Source: Sphingopyxis indica (lineage in GTDB: Bacteria; Pseudomonadota; Alphaproteobacteria; Sphingomonadales; Sphingomonadaceae). Taken from it: a stretch of 64,000 bases of DNA. Where the stretch lies: contig NZ_FZPA01000007.1 in assembly GCF_900188185.1 (NCBI RefSeq), positions 142,936 through 206,935 of the forward strand, read 5' to 3'. A program made the position numbers and the translations under genes. Shown here one piece after another: positions 17,076 through 25,258 of the stretch (position 1 is the stretch's first letter; each line of letters opens with the position of its first letter). Under the pieces are notes generated by a model. It was not told the origin of the DNA, made no database searches, and saw nothing but the letters and a program-made list of their open reading frames with translations.

Positions 17076-17762
17076 ATGACAAATTTGGGTAGATGGCTGG
17101 TGAGTTCCGATCATGCGGTTTTGGCGAGCGAGGCGGAGGCGCGGGATTGGATCGCCGACGTCCTTTCGCCGACGGCTGAGCAATGGGCACGGCTCGAGCG
17201 CTTTGCGGCGATGCTCGTTGCCGAGAATGCACGGCAGAATCTGATCGCGGCGTCGACGGTGCCGAACCTGTGGGTGCGGCATATCGCCGACAGCGCGCAA
17301 TTGCTGGACCTCGACCGCGACGGCGCGGGGCTTTGGGTCGATCTGGGGAGCGGACCGGGACTGCCGGGGCTGGTGGTGGCGATCCTGTCGGAGCGGCCGG
17401 TGCTGCTCGTCGAGTCGCGGAGGCGCCGGTGCGACTTTTTGCGCGACGTCGCGGTCGAGCTGAAATTGCGCCATGTCGCGGTCGCCGAGGCGCGGCTCGA
17501 GGCGGTCGAAACGCGGCCGGCCGGCACCATCAGCGCGCGCGCCTTTGCGCCGCTCGACCGGCTGATCGACTTATCCGCGCGTTTTTCCACCGAATCGACG
17601 CGCTGGCTGCTGCCAAAGGGGCGAAATGCGGTTAAGGAACTGGCATTGCTCCCGCGAGCATGGCAGAGTCTGTTCCACGTGGAACATAGTCGAACCGATG
17701 CCGAGAGCCGCATCCTGGTCGGGCAAGGGCGTATCGCGCCGAAAAAGCGAGGAAAAGCATGA
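17076..17762 (+). CDS. rsmG: 16S rRNA (guanine527-N7)-methyltransferase RsmG
   Basis: Methylates G527 of 16S rRNA using S-adenosylmethionine. The SAM motif LWVDLGSGPGLPGLVVAI is clear, preceded by the family's RQNLIAASTVPNLWVRHIADS and followed by SRAFAPL-type IV motif (ISARAFAPLDRLI). The start is uncertain: the ATG at 17076 lies in a dispersed repeat and the GTG at 17100 may be the ancestral start. A parS palindrome (17671-17686) is in frame near the C-terminus, encoding LFHVEH. The stop overlaps the parA start (ATGA). Confidence 0.93.
   Translation: MTNLGRWLVSSDHAVLASEAEARDWIADVLSPTAEQWARLERFAAMLVAENARQNLIAASTVPNLWVRHIADSAQLLDLDRDGAGLWVDLGSGPGLPGLVVAILSERPVLLVESRRRRCDFLRDVAVELKLRHVAVAEARLEAVETRPAGTISARAFAPLDRLIDLSARFSTESTRWLLPKGRNAVKELALLPRAWQSLFHVEHSRTDAESRILVGQGRIAPKKRGKA
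17671..17686. promoter_or_regulatory. parS site 3, inside rsmG
   Basis: Perfect palindrome TGTTCCACGTGGAACA, identical to site 2, 73 bp before the start of parA and within the rsmG frame. Confidence 0.88.
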
Positions 17763-18541
17763 TCCGTATCGCCGTGGCGAACCAGAAGGGCGGGGTCGGC
17801 AAGACGACGACCGCGATCAACCTGGCCACGGCGCTCGCGGCGACCGGCTGGCGCACGCTGATTATCGACCTCGATCCGCAGGGCAACGCCTCGACCGGGC
17901 TCGGCATCAGTCAGGCGCAGCGCGAATTTTCGAGCTACGACCTGCTGCGCGCCGATGCGACGCTCGCCGAATGCGCGATCCATACCGCGGTGCCGCGGCT
18001 CGACATCGTTCCCGCGACGGTCGACCTGTCGGGCGCCGAGATCGAGCTGGTCGATTATGAGGACCGGCTGCACCGGCTGCAAAAGGCGCTGGCGAGCGCC
18101 GAAGCGGGGCAGTGGGACATCTGCCTGATCGACTGCCCGCCGTCGCTCGGCATGTTGACCTTGAACGCGCTGATCGCCGCCGAATCGCTGATCGTGCCGC
18201 TGCAGTGCGAATTTTTCGCCCTCGAAGGGCTGAGCCAGCTGCTCACCACGGTCGAGCGCGTGCGCGGGCGCTTCAACCCGCAGCTGTTCATCCTCGGCGT
18301 GGCGCTGACGATGTTCGACCGGCGCAACCGGCTGACCGATCAGGTGTCGGACGATGTGCGCGAATGCCTGGGGCCGGTGGTGTTCGAGACGGTGATCCCG
18401 CGCAATGTCCGGCTGTCCGAGGCGCCGAGCCACGGGCTCCCCGCGCTGATCTATGACCATCGCTGTCCCGGATCGGCGGCCTATATCGCGCTCGCGCGCG
18501 AGCTGATTGATCGCCTGCCCAATATACGCAAGGCTGCTTAA
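17759..18541 (+). CDS. parA: Chromosome partitioning ATPase ParA
   Basis: ParA/Soj ATPase that drives segregation of the ParB-parS complex. The 260-aa protein carries the deviant Walker A motif KGGVGKTTTAINLA from residue 10, IIDLDPQGNASTGLG, and the Walker B-like LIDCPPSLGMLT. There is no N-terminal helix-turn-helix extension, as expected for the chromosomal (short) ParA type. It overlaps rsmG at the start and parB at the end (shared A), so all three are co-translated. Confidence 0.96.
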   Translation: MIRIAVANQKGGVGKTTTAINLATALAATGWRTLIIDLDPQGNASTGLGISQAQREFSSYDLLRADATLAECAIHTAVPRLDIVPATVDLSGAEIELVDYEDRLHRLQKALASAEAGQWDICLIDCPPSLGMLTLNALIAAESLIVPLQCEFFALEGLSQLLTTVERVRGRFNPQLFILGVALTMFDRRNRLTDQVSDDVRECLGPVVFETVIPRNVRLSEAPSHGLPALIYDHRCPGSAAYIALARELIDRLPNIRKAA

Positions 18542-19500
18542 TGTCTGAAAAGAAAGAAGAAACTGTCCAGTCCCCGGCGCGCAAGCGGCCATCGGGGCTC
18601 GGGCGCGGATTGAATGCGCTGTTCGGAGATGCCGCGGTCGAATCGCCGGTGCTCGCGAGTCAGGGCGGCGCCCGCGCGGCGGATCCGCGCGCGACCGGCG
18701 ATTCGGTGCAGCATATAGCGGTCGGCGCGATCCGCCCGCTGCCGGGGCAGCCGCGGCGGCGTTTCGACGAGGAGGCGATCGCCGAGCTCGCCGAATCAAT
18801 CGCGGCGCGCGGGCTGCTCCAGCCGATCATCGTCCGCCGCGCCCCGGGCGGCGAGGGCTATCAGCTCGTCGCGGGCGAGCGGCGCTGGCGCGCGGCGCAG
18901 CGCGCGGGGCTGCACCAGATCCCCGCGCTGGTGCGCGACCTCGACGATGCCGCGACCTATGAGATCGCGCTCGTCGAGAATATCCAGCGCCAGGACCTCA
19001 ACGCGATCGAAGAAGCGAACGCCTATCGCAAGCTGATCGAGGATTTCGGGCACAGCCAGGATGCGCTCGCGCGGCTCGTCGGCAAGTCGCGCAGCCATGT
19101 CGCGAATCTGATGCGCCTGCTCGACCTGCCGCGCGGGGTGCAGGATCTGGTCAGTGACGGCAGCCTTGCGATGGGCCATGCGCGCGCGCTGATCGGGGCC
19201 GAGGGCGCCGAGGCGATCGCGCGCAAGGTGGTCAGGGACGGGCTGTCGGTGCGCGCGGTCGAGGCGCTGGTGCGCGCCGAAAAGGGCGGGGGGCGGGGGC
19301 CGCCGCTCGAATATAAGAGCATGGACGGCGTCGGGCGCGATCCAGACATCATGGCGGTCGAGCGGCATCTGTCCGAACTGCTGGGGATCGGCGTCGCGAT
19401 CCAATATGGCGGCGGCGGCAAGGGCGCGCTGACGCTCAGATTCGCCTCGCTCGACCAGCTCGACATGATCTGCCAGCGCCTGTCGGGCGAGGGAATCTGA
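18541..19500 (+). CDS. parB: Chromosome partitioning protein ParB
   Basis: Binds parS and spreads as a CTP-dependent clamp. The 319-aa protein has the N-terminal GRGLNALFGD motif (contacts ParA/polar factors), box I ELAESIAARGLLQPIIVR, box II AGERRWRAAQRAG (CTP-binding GERRxR), the helix-turn-helix with GKSRSHVANLMRLLDLP, and a C-terminal dimerisation domain ending MICQRLSGEGI. Three parS sites lie in the 5.5 kb upstream. Confidence 0.96.
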   Translation: MSEKKEETVQSPARKRPSGLGRGLNALFGDAAVESPVLASQGGARAADPRATGDSVQHIAVGAIRPLPGQPRRRFDEEAIAELAESIAARGLLQPIIVRRAPGGEGYQLVAGERRWRAAQRAGLHQIPALVRDLDDAATYEIALVENIQRQDLNAIEEANAYRKLIEDFGHSQDALARLVGKSRSHVANLMRLLDLPRGVQDLVSDGSLAMGHARALIGAEGAEAIARKVVRDGLSVRAVEALVRAEKGGGRGPPLEYKSMDGVGRDPDIMAVERHLSELLGIGVAIQYGGGGKGALTLRFASLDQLDMICQRLSGEGI

Positions 19501-19638
19501 GCCCCGCGAATCGGCGCGGCTATGGCGCACATCTGTGTCATGGCGGGGCGATGACATCGTCGTACGGCGGCAGCGTTTTCGCGAAATTTCCATAAGGTAT
19601 TGGGAAACAATAAAAGTTCTGGCGCATCAGCATGAACC

Positions 19639-19657
19639 CTAACGTGCCGTTAACCAT
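19639..19657 (+). promoter_or_regulatory. Possible CtrA binding site
   Basis: CTAA-N7-TTAACCAT (19639-19657) matches the CtrA consensus TTAA-N7-TTAA with one mismatch. The right half is TTAACCAT, described as a CtrA half-site in alphaproteobacteria. It lies about 98 bp upstream of the DUF4402 gene. Confidence 0.45.
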
Positions 19658-19754
19658 GGTCGCTGGCAAAGATTGAACGGGTGATGCGCTAGACGGTCCT
19701 TCGAATGGGGTGGGATTTCCATTCGACTTTCGATTGATCAAGGGACCAAATCAT

Positions 19755-20252
19755 ATGCGCACCATTGGAATGAAGCGCGCCCTACTGGGCGCCGCGATTG
19801 CTGCCCTCGCCCTCAACGCTTCGGCCGCGCAGGCGGCGACGGCGACCGGGACGGCCAAGGCCAAGATCCTGCGTCAGATCACGCTCACCAACACCAGCGA
19901 CCTGCAATATGCGACCGTGATCAGCGGCGCGACGGCGTCGACCGTGCAGGTATCGACCGCGGGCGCGCGGACCTGCGGGTCGGGGCTGACCTGCACCGGC
20001 ACCGCGACCGCAGCCAATTTCAACATCGCGGGCACCGACGGCGCGTTGGTCGATGTGAGCGGCGATGCCAACGTCACGCTGACCGGCTCGCTCGGCGGCA
20101 CGATGACCTCGACGTTGAGCTATTCGGCGGCGAGCGTCACGCTGGGCGCGACGGGCGGCAGCTTTCAGGTCGGCGGCACGCTGAGCGTCGGCGCCAACCA
20201 GACCGCGGGCGACTATTCGGGGACGTTCAACGTCACCGCCAATTACCAGTAA
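19755..20252 (+). CDS. DUF4402 pilin-like secreted protein
   Basis: 165-aa protein with a Sec signal peptide (MRTIGMKRALLGAAIAALALNASAAQA, cut before ATATG) and a Ser/Thr/Gly/Ala-rich beta domain of the DUF4402 type. It ends GDYSGTFNVTANYQ, a family-typical final strand that resembles a pilin donor/acceptor strand. DUF4402 proteins are found next to fimbrial chaperone and usher genes, so this is likely the major fibre subunit of the locus. A strong terminator follows. The ATG at 19755 was chosen to fit the signal peptide. Confidence 0.85.
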   Translation: MRTIGMKRALLGAAIAALALNASAAQAATATGTAKAKILRQITLTNTSDLQYATVISGATASTVQVSTAGARTCGSGLTCTGTATAANFNIAGTDGALVDVSGDANVTLTGSLGGTMTSTLSYSAASVTLGATGGSFQVGGTLSVGANQTAGDYSGTFNVTANYQ

Positions 20253-20298
20253 GGTTCGGGCGGGGGGACGGCGGGCCGCACGGTCTGCCGGTCGATAA

Positions 20299-20329
20299 GG
20301 GCCGCCGGCGGGTGCCGGCGGCCCTTTTT
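20299..20329 (+). terminator. Strong rho-independent terminator after the DUF4402 gene
   Basis: GGGCCGCCGGC and GCCGGCGGCCC pair to an 11-bp GC stem with a short loop, followed by TTTTT. It lies between the pilin-like gene and the chaperone gene. Confidence 0.88.
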
Positions 20330-20468
20330 CGTGGGGTCTTTGCATGGTTAGCGAAATATCAACCATCCTCGTGCAGTCCGGTAGCCGGACCAGCGGAGCG
20401 GACCAGCTCCGGTAAATAGCCGAGCGGGCGGGGGCGTCCGCGCGGCGACGATTGTGGGGATCGTGACG

Positions 20469-21293
20469 ATGTTTCGTGTCTTGAGGGCCGCGGGCCTGCT
20501 TTCCATTGCCTTGTTTGGATTCACTTCGGTTCCGGCGAGCGCCGCGGGCGACCTGCTGGTCGCGCCGACGCGGCTCGTCCTCGACGGTTCGCGCGGCACC
20601 GAGGTGGTGCTCAACAATATCGGCGCCGAGCCCGCGACCTATCGCATCAGCCTGGAGATCAAGCGGATGACCGCCGCGGGCGGGCTCGACGAGATCGCCG
20701 AGGCCGACGCCGATGCGGCCGAAAGGGCGGCGCTCGGCATGATCGCCTTCAGCCCGCGCCGCGTCACCCTGCCGCCCAACCAGCCGCAGGTGATCCGCGT
20801 CGGGGTGCGCGTGCCCGAGGGGACGCCGCCGGGCGAGTATCGCGCGCACATGCTGTTCCGCGCGGTGCCCGACGCCGCGCCGGCGGCCGAGCCGAAGCCG
20901 ATCGGCGGCAGCGGCGTGTCGATCGCGCTGACCCCGATCTATGGCATCACCATCCCGGTGATCGTCCGCGTCGGCGACCTCGCCGCGACTGCCGAAATCG
21001 GCGCCGCGCGGGTGGCGGAGACCGCCGACGGGCCGGCGTTCGAATTCGACCTGACGCGCAGCGGCGCGCGATCGGTCTATGGCGATATCGAGGTGACGCG
21101 GCCGGGCACGCCCGAGCCGCTGCTCGTCGCGCGCGGCATCGCGGTCTATCCCGAAGTGACCGCGCGGCGCGTGTCGCTGCGCGTGCCCGCCGAGGTTGCC
21201 GCCGCGCTCAAGGGGCCGGTGCATATCCGCTACAGCGAGGATCGCGAACTCGGCGGCGGCACGATCGACGAAGCTGATCGGGTGGTCGAATAG
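20469..21293 (+). CDS. Periplasmic fimbrial chaperone-like protein
   Basis: 274-aa secreted protein of the PapD-like/COG3121 type. The signal peptide is MFRVLRAAGLLSIALFGFTSVPASA. The first Ig-like domain follows with LLVAPTRLVLDGSRGTEVVL, then AFSPRRVTLPPNQPQVIRVGVR, equivalent to the G1-strand region of fimbrial chaperones, and a second beta domain. In-frame GTGs at 20454 and 20463 are alternative starts. The terminator upstream and the usher gene 36 bp downstream suggest a chaperone-usher unit. Confidence 0.83.
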   Translation: MFRVLRAAGLLSIALFGFTSVPASAAGDLLVAPTRLVLDGSRGTEVVLNNIGAEPATYRISLEIKRMTAAGGLDEIAEADADAAERAALGMIAFSPRRVTLPPNQPQVIRVGVRVPEGTPPGEYRAHMLFRAVPDAAPAAEPKPIGGSGVSIALTPIYGITIPVIVRVGDLAATAEIGAARVAETADGPAFEFDLTRSGARSVYGDIEVTRPGTPEPLLVARGIAVYPEVTARRVSLRVPAEVAAALKGPVHIRYSEDRELGGGTIDEADRVVE

Positions 21294-21329
21294 GCGGCTC
21301 TGGGCCGGGAACAGATTTGCGCGGCCGCG

Positions 21330-24032
21330 ATGCGGTGGGGGCGCTTGATCGTCGCCGCGCTGGCGCTGGCGGGACTCGGTTCCGCCAGCGCCGAAGCGGC
21401 CGATAGCGCGCCGGCGGCGGTCGTCGGCGACGGCTGGACGCCGACCGCCGACGACAGCTGGCTGTTCGACCTGCGATCGGGGCAATATCGGCTCGGTGGC
21501 GGGGTGCGCGGGTTTCAGACGCCGCAGGGGGTCTGCGTCGACCTCGGCGACATGATACTCGCGCTCGACCTTGCGGTGCGGATCGACAGGAAGTTGCGCC
21601 GCGCAAGTGGCTGGGTGCTCGACGAGCGGCGGACGCTGACGATCGACCGCGACGCGGCGACGGTGCGCGCGGGCACTGAAACCCACCGCATCGGGCCGAG
21701 CGACATCCGCGATACTGCGGCGGGATGGTGCGTCGATCTGGAGCGGCTGACCGAGTGGCTCGGCATCCCGGTCGCCGCCGACCTGCCCAATGCGGTGCTG
21801 CGCCTCGACACCAGCGAAAAGCTGCCGTTCCAGCTCGCTGCCGAGCGCCGAGCGCGCGCTGCGGGGCTCCGCCCTGCCGCCGACTTCGACCTCGCCAGCC
21901 TGCCGCAAGCGACGCGCCCTTATCGCCTGTGGGCGACGCCGTCGGTCGATGTCGTCGCGTCGGCGGCGGCGGTCGACGACCGGCGCGGCGGATCCTACGT
22001 TCAGGCGCGCTACGAGATTTTCGCCGCCGGCGAAGCGCTGAAGCACAGCTTCGACGCGCGGCTCGCGTCGGACGAGGAGGGGGTTCCCGACAGCCTGCGC
22101 CTGCGGCTCTATCGCACCGACCCGGCGGGGCAATTGCTCGGAGCGCTCCGAGCGACCCATTATGCGGCGGGCGACGTCAATCTGCTCGCGACGGGGCTCG
22201 TCGCGCAGTCGGTTCCCGGGCGCGGGGCGGTGCTGACCAACCGCCCGGTCGAGCGTCCCGACGCGTTCGACAAGACGAGCTTTCGCGGCGACCTGCCCGC
22301 CGGATGGGACGCCGAGCTCTATCGCAACGGGCAATTGCTCGCCTTCGCGACGCCGAACGGCGACGGGCGCTATGAATTTCTCGACGTCCCGCTGCAATAT
22401 GGGACGAACCGCTTCGAGATCGTGCTTTACGGCTCGCAGGGGCAGATTCGACGCGAGATCAAACAGTTGCAGGTCGGAACCGATTCGATTCCGCCGCGCG
22501 AAACCTGGTATTGGGCGGGCTTTGCGCAGGAGGACACCGATCTGATCGGCTTTGGCGATCGTCCGTCGGTCTGGCGCCGCGGCTGGCGCGGCACGGCGGG
22601 GATCGAGCGCGGGCTCGACACGCGCACCTCGGTCGCGGGCTATGCGCACAGCCTGCTGATCGAGAATGTCCGCCGCAGCTATGCCGAACTCGCGCTGCGC
22701 CGCGCGATCGGGCCGTCGCTGATCGAGGCTGCGGGCGCCTATGCCGACGATGGCGGGCGCGCGGCGCGGCTGAGCTGGCTCGCCGCGGTGGGCGACACCT
22801 ATGTCCGCGCCGATGCAATGCGCGGATGGGGCGGCTTCGTATCGGACCGCTTCGTCGGCGGGGTGACGGGCCTCTACAGCCTGTCGGTCGACCAGTCGCT
22901 CGCGCTCGGGCGCGGGGTGCTGCCGCTCCATTTCGACCTGTCGCACACGACGCGCGCCTCGGGGATTTCGAGCCTGACCGCGACCGGACGCGCATCGGTC
23001 AGCGCGCGCGCGATGAGCTTCACCGGCCAGCTCGACTGGACAGAGAGCCACACGCCCTTCGGCCCCGATCCGCCCGACACGCTGACCGCGACGCTGCTCG
23101 CCAATGCCCGGATCGGGCGCGTCCGCCTGCGCGGCGAGGCGCGCTTTGCGCTGGCGGGTGAAAGCAGCGATTCGCGCGCTGCGCTGATCGCCGAATGGGC
23201 GGGGGCGGGCGAGGCTGAGTGGCGCGCCGAGCTGGGCTATGACGAGGGGCTGGCGCGCGCGCGCGCCGGGGTCGGCTATACGCGCCGTTTCAATCGCTTG
23301 CAGCTTTCGGGCTTTGGCGAGGTAGCGAGCGACGGATCGCTCGGCGCGTCGCTGTCGCTCGCCTTCAGCTTCGGCCCCGACCCGCGCGGCGGCGGCTGGC
23401 GCGTGTCGAGCGAGAAGCTCGGCGGGCGGGGGCAGCTGCTCGCCGATGTGTTCATGGACGACAATGGCGACGGCGTGCGCCAGGCGGGCGAGGCGCCGGT
23501 CGCGGGGGTGCCGCTGACCGCGGGGCAGATGGCGCTCGATGCGGCGACCGACGCGCGCGGCGAGGCGGTGGTCGACGGGCTCGAACCGTGGCGCCCGGTC
23601 TTGATCGGAATCGACGCGGGCAGCCTGCCCGATCCCTATGTCCAGCCCGCGCTGCCCGGCGTCGTCGTCACCCCGCGCCCGGGCGTCGCGACGCGCATCG
23701 TGCTGCCGATGCGCGCGGCGGGCGAGATCGAAGGCGTGGTGCGGCGCGGCGGCGGCAATCCGGTCGAGGGGCTGAGCCTCGAGCTCGTCGATGCCGAGGG
23801 GCGGGTGCGCGCGGCGACCTTGAGCGAGTTCGACGGCTATTTCCTGTTCGAGAAAGTGCCCTATGGCCGCTATATCGTGCGGCCGGCGAAGGCGTCGGCG
23901 GCGGCGCTGCGGCTCGACCCCTGTTTTGCCGTCGCCGCGGTGCCGGGGACGGCGGCACCGCGCGTGCGGCTCGGCACGCTGGTGCTCGAACCGCTGACGC
24001 AAAGCCTCGCCGCGATGGCGAGCGGCCCCTGA
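21330..24032 (+). CDS. Outer-membrane usher-like protein (non-canonical chaperone-usher type)
   Basis: 900-aa protein with a signal peptide (MRWGRLIVAALALAGLGSASAEA) and a long beta-rich region resembling fimbrial ushers: VQARYEIFAAGEALKHSFDA, then the FDKTSFRGDLPAGWDAELYRNG segment, which is like the usher TIDGNLPPGWEVELYxNG motif, then YEFLDVPLQYGTNRFEIVLYG. The C-terminus has EF-hand-like DDNGDGVRQAGE followed by carboxypeptidase-regulatory-like beta-sandwich repeats. It resembles the alternative (CS1-like) usher class rather than FimD. It probably forms the secretion pore for the DUF4402 subunit; that is inferred. Confidence 0.8.
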   Translation: MRWGRLIVAALALAGLGSASAEAADSAPAAVVGDGWTPTADDSWLFDLRSGQYRLGGGVRGFQTPQGVCVDLGDMILALDLAVRIDRKLRRASGWVLDERRTLTIDRDAATVRAGTETHRIGPSDIRDTAAGWCVDLERLTEWLGIPVAADLPNAVLRLDTSEKLPFQLAAERRARAAGLRPAADFDLASLPQATRPYRLWATPSVDVVASAAAVDDRRGGSYVQARYEIFAAGEALKHSFDARLASDEEGVPDSLRLRLYRTDPAGQLLGALRATHYAAGDVNLLATGLVAQSVPGRGAVLTNRPVERPDAFDKTSFRGDLPAGWDAELYRNGQLLAFATPNGDGRYEFLDVPLQYGTNRFEIVLYGSQGQIRREIKQLQVGTDSIPPRETWYWAGFAQEDTDLIGFGDRPSVWRRGWRGTAGIERGLDTRTSVAGYAHSLLIENVRRSYAELALRRAIGPSLIEAAGAYADDGGRAARLSWLAAVGDTYVRADAMRGWGGFVSDRFVGGVTGLYSLSVDQSLALGRGVLPLHFDLSHTTRASGISSLTATGRASVSARAMSFTGQLDWTESHTPFGPDPPDTLTATLLANARIGRVRLRGEARFALAGESSDSRAALIAEWAGAGEAEWRAELGYDEGLARARAGVGYTRRFNRLQLSGFGEVASDGSLGASLSLAFSFGPDPRGGGWRVSSEKLGGRGQLLADVFMDDNGDGVRQAGEAPVAGVPLTAGQMALDAATDARGEAVVDGLEPWRPVLIGIDAGSLPDPYVQPALPGVVVTPRPGVATRIVLPMRAAGEIEGVVRRGGGNPVEGLSLELVDAEGRVRAATLSEFDGYFLFEKVPYGRYIVRPAKASAAALRLDPCFAVAAVPGTAAPRVRLGTLVLEPLTQSLAAMASGP

Positions 24033-24035
24033 CCG

Positions 24036-24461
24036 TCAATCGGACGGCGCGGCTTTTACGGGATTCCTGGCGTGCGCGGCGATTTCGGCGGGAAGCGCGA
24101 GCCACGGGTGCGCGTCGTCGGCCCAGACCGCCTGTTCGGGCATCGGAAAGCCGGGGTCGGCGAAGGCGCCGGCGGCGACGCCGACCAGATGCGGCATCCG
24201 CTCGGGCTCCCACCACAGTGATGAGCCGCATTCGGGGCAGAAATGAAAGGATACGGCGAAGCCGCTCGCCGAGGGGCGGGTGTAGCTTTGGGCGGTGCCC
24301 GCGATCAGCCGTGTCTGCGATCGCGCAAAGAAGGCGGCGACGCTGAACAGCGATCCGGTGCGGCGCTGGCAGTCGAAGCAATGACAGAGCGACACTTTGG
24401 CGGGCTCGCCGAGGCACGCGAGGCGAAGCTGGCCGCAGTGGCAGGTGGCGAGCCTTTCCAT
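24036..24461 (-). CDS. GFA family (glutathione-dependent formaldehyde-activating enzyme-like) protein
   Basis: 141-aa zinc protein of the GFA/CENP-V fold. The Cys ligands are CHCG (residues 7-10), CHCFDCQ (26-32) and CPEC (75-78). The original enzyme condenses formaldehyde with glutathione, but most family members are of unknown function. The ATG at 24461 gives MERLATCHCG; a start at 24479 would add six residues (MLFAHA). It converges on the usher gene, with a gap of 3 bp between the stops. Confidence 0.86.
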   Translation of the reverse strand: MERLATCHCGQLRLACLGEPAKVSLCHCFDCQRRTGSLFSVAAFFARSQTRLIAGTAQSYTRPSASGFAVSFHFCPECGSSLWWEPERMPHLVGVAAGAFADPGFPMPEQAVWADDAHPWLALPAEIAAHARNPVKAAPSD

Positions 24462-24556
24462 GGCATGTGCGAATAGCATCGCGCGCGGGTGGCGCAAAGC
24501 GGCCCGTCGCCGCCGAAAACCCCCTTCCCCTACGAAGAAGGGAAGGGGGAGTGGTC

Positions 24557-24925
24557 TCAGCAGCGGCCGCCGCGGTCGATTTCGCGGCCGAGAAGCGCGC
24601 CGGCGGCGGCGCCGATGATCGTGCCGGGCGCGCGGTCGCCATATTGATCGACCTCGCGGCCGAGCAGTGCGCCCGCGGCGCCGCCGACGATCAGCCCGGT
24701 CGTCCCGCTGCCGCGCCGGCAATGATAGCGCGGGCGATAATCGCGGCGGTCGCGATAATAGTCGCGGCGGTAATCGCGGCGGTGGTCGCGATAGCGGTCA
24801 TAGTCGCGATGGCTGTAATGGCCGTGGCGATGGTGACGGTCGCGCGCATCGGCTTCGGCGGGGAGAGCGGCGATGGCGCTCGCACCGATCAGCGCGGAGA
24901 GCGTCAGTTTCTTGATCCAGAACAT
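24557..24925 (-). CDS. Secreted Tyr/Arg/His-rich glycine-zipper protein
   Basis: 122-aa protein with a signal peptide (MFWIKKLTLSALIGASAIAALPAEADA), then a stretch of about 50 residues of R, D, Y and H (for example RDHRRDYRRDYYRDRRDYRP), then two glycine-zipper repeats GLIVGGAAGALLGREVDQYG and GTIIGAAAGALLGREIDRGG (each shown to 20 residues). Glycine-zipper 2TM domains insert in membranes. The SD sequence AAGGAAAGGA is close to the ATG at 24925. The function is unknown; an envelope or stress-related role is a guess from the family. Confidence 0.82.
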   Translation of the reverse strand: MFWIKKLTLSALIGASAIAALPAEADARDRHHRHGHYSHRDYDRYRDHRRDYRRDYYRDRRDYRPRYHCRRGSGTTGLIVGGAAGALLGREVDQYGDRAPGTIIGAAAGALLGREIDRGGRC

Positions 24926-25258
24926 GATGTTCCTTTCCTTGTATGTCCCGGCGGACAGATTAGGCGCGCGAAGCTGGCGCGGGGATGAACCCGCATGGTC
25001 GGCGGCGGCCGACGCGACTCGGTCCGGCTTTCGCAAGGGGCGATTCGTCGTGCGTCAACGGGGGCGGGCGGGGAAAGGCGCCCGCGATGCGGGGCACAAG
25101 AAAGGGCGGACGCCCTGCGGCCTCCGCCCTTCCCTTGCGACCCGGAAGCGCTCCGGGAAGAATCAGCCGGCCGTCACAGGCCGGGGCGACATTCTGGGTG
25201 ACGTCGCGGTCGAAGGAACAACGAAGCTGCGCGCGAAAAATTTCGCGGTTCGTCGGGC
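24926..25258. other. Gene-free stretch with hairpins
   Basis: 333 bp without a supported gene. It includes the ribosome binding site of the glycine-zipper gene, a terminator-like GC hairpin near 25101-25130, and a GGCCGTCACAGGCC hairpin near 25171-25184. No other signal seen. Confidence 0.5.
25101..25130 (-). terminator. Possible terminator of the alpha/beta hydrolase gene
   Basis: On the minus strand GGGCGGA and TCCGCCC pair around a 12-nt loop and are followed by TTTCTT. It lies about 130 bp after the stop of the leftward-transcribed hydrolase. Confidence 0.45.

Noticed and set aside
19782..24002. A 1406-codon open frame on the minus strand across the pilin-chaperone-usher genes
   Set aside because: The translation is Arg/Ala-rich without domains, and the plus-strand genes have signal peptides and family motifs. 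It is an effect of high GC content.
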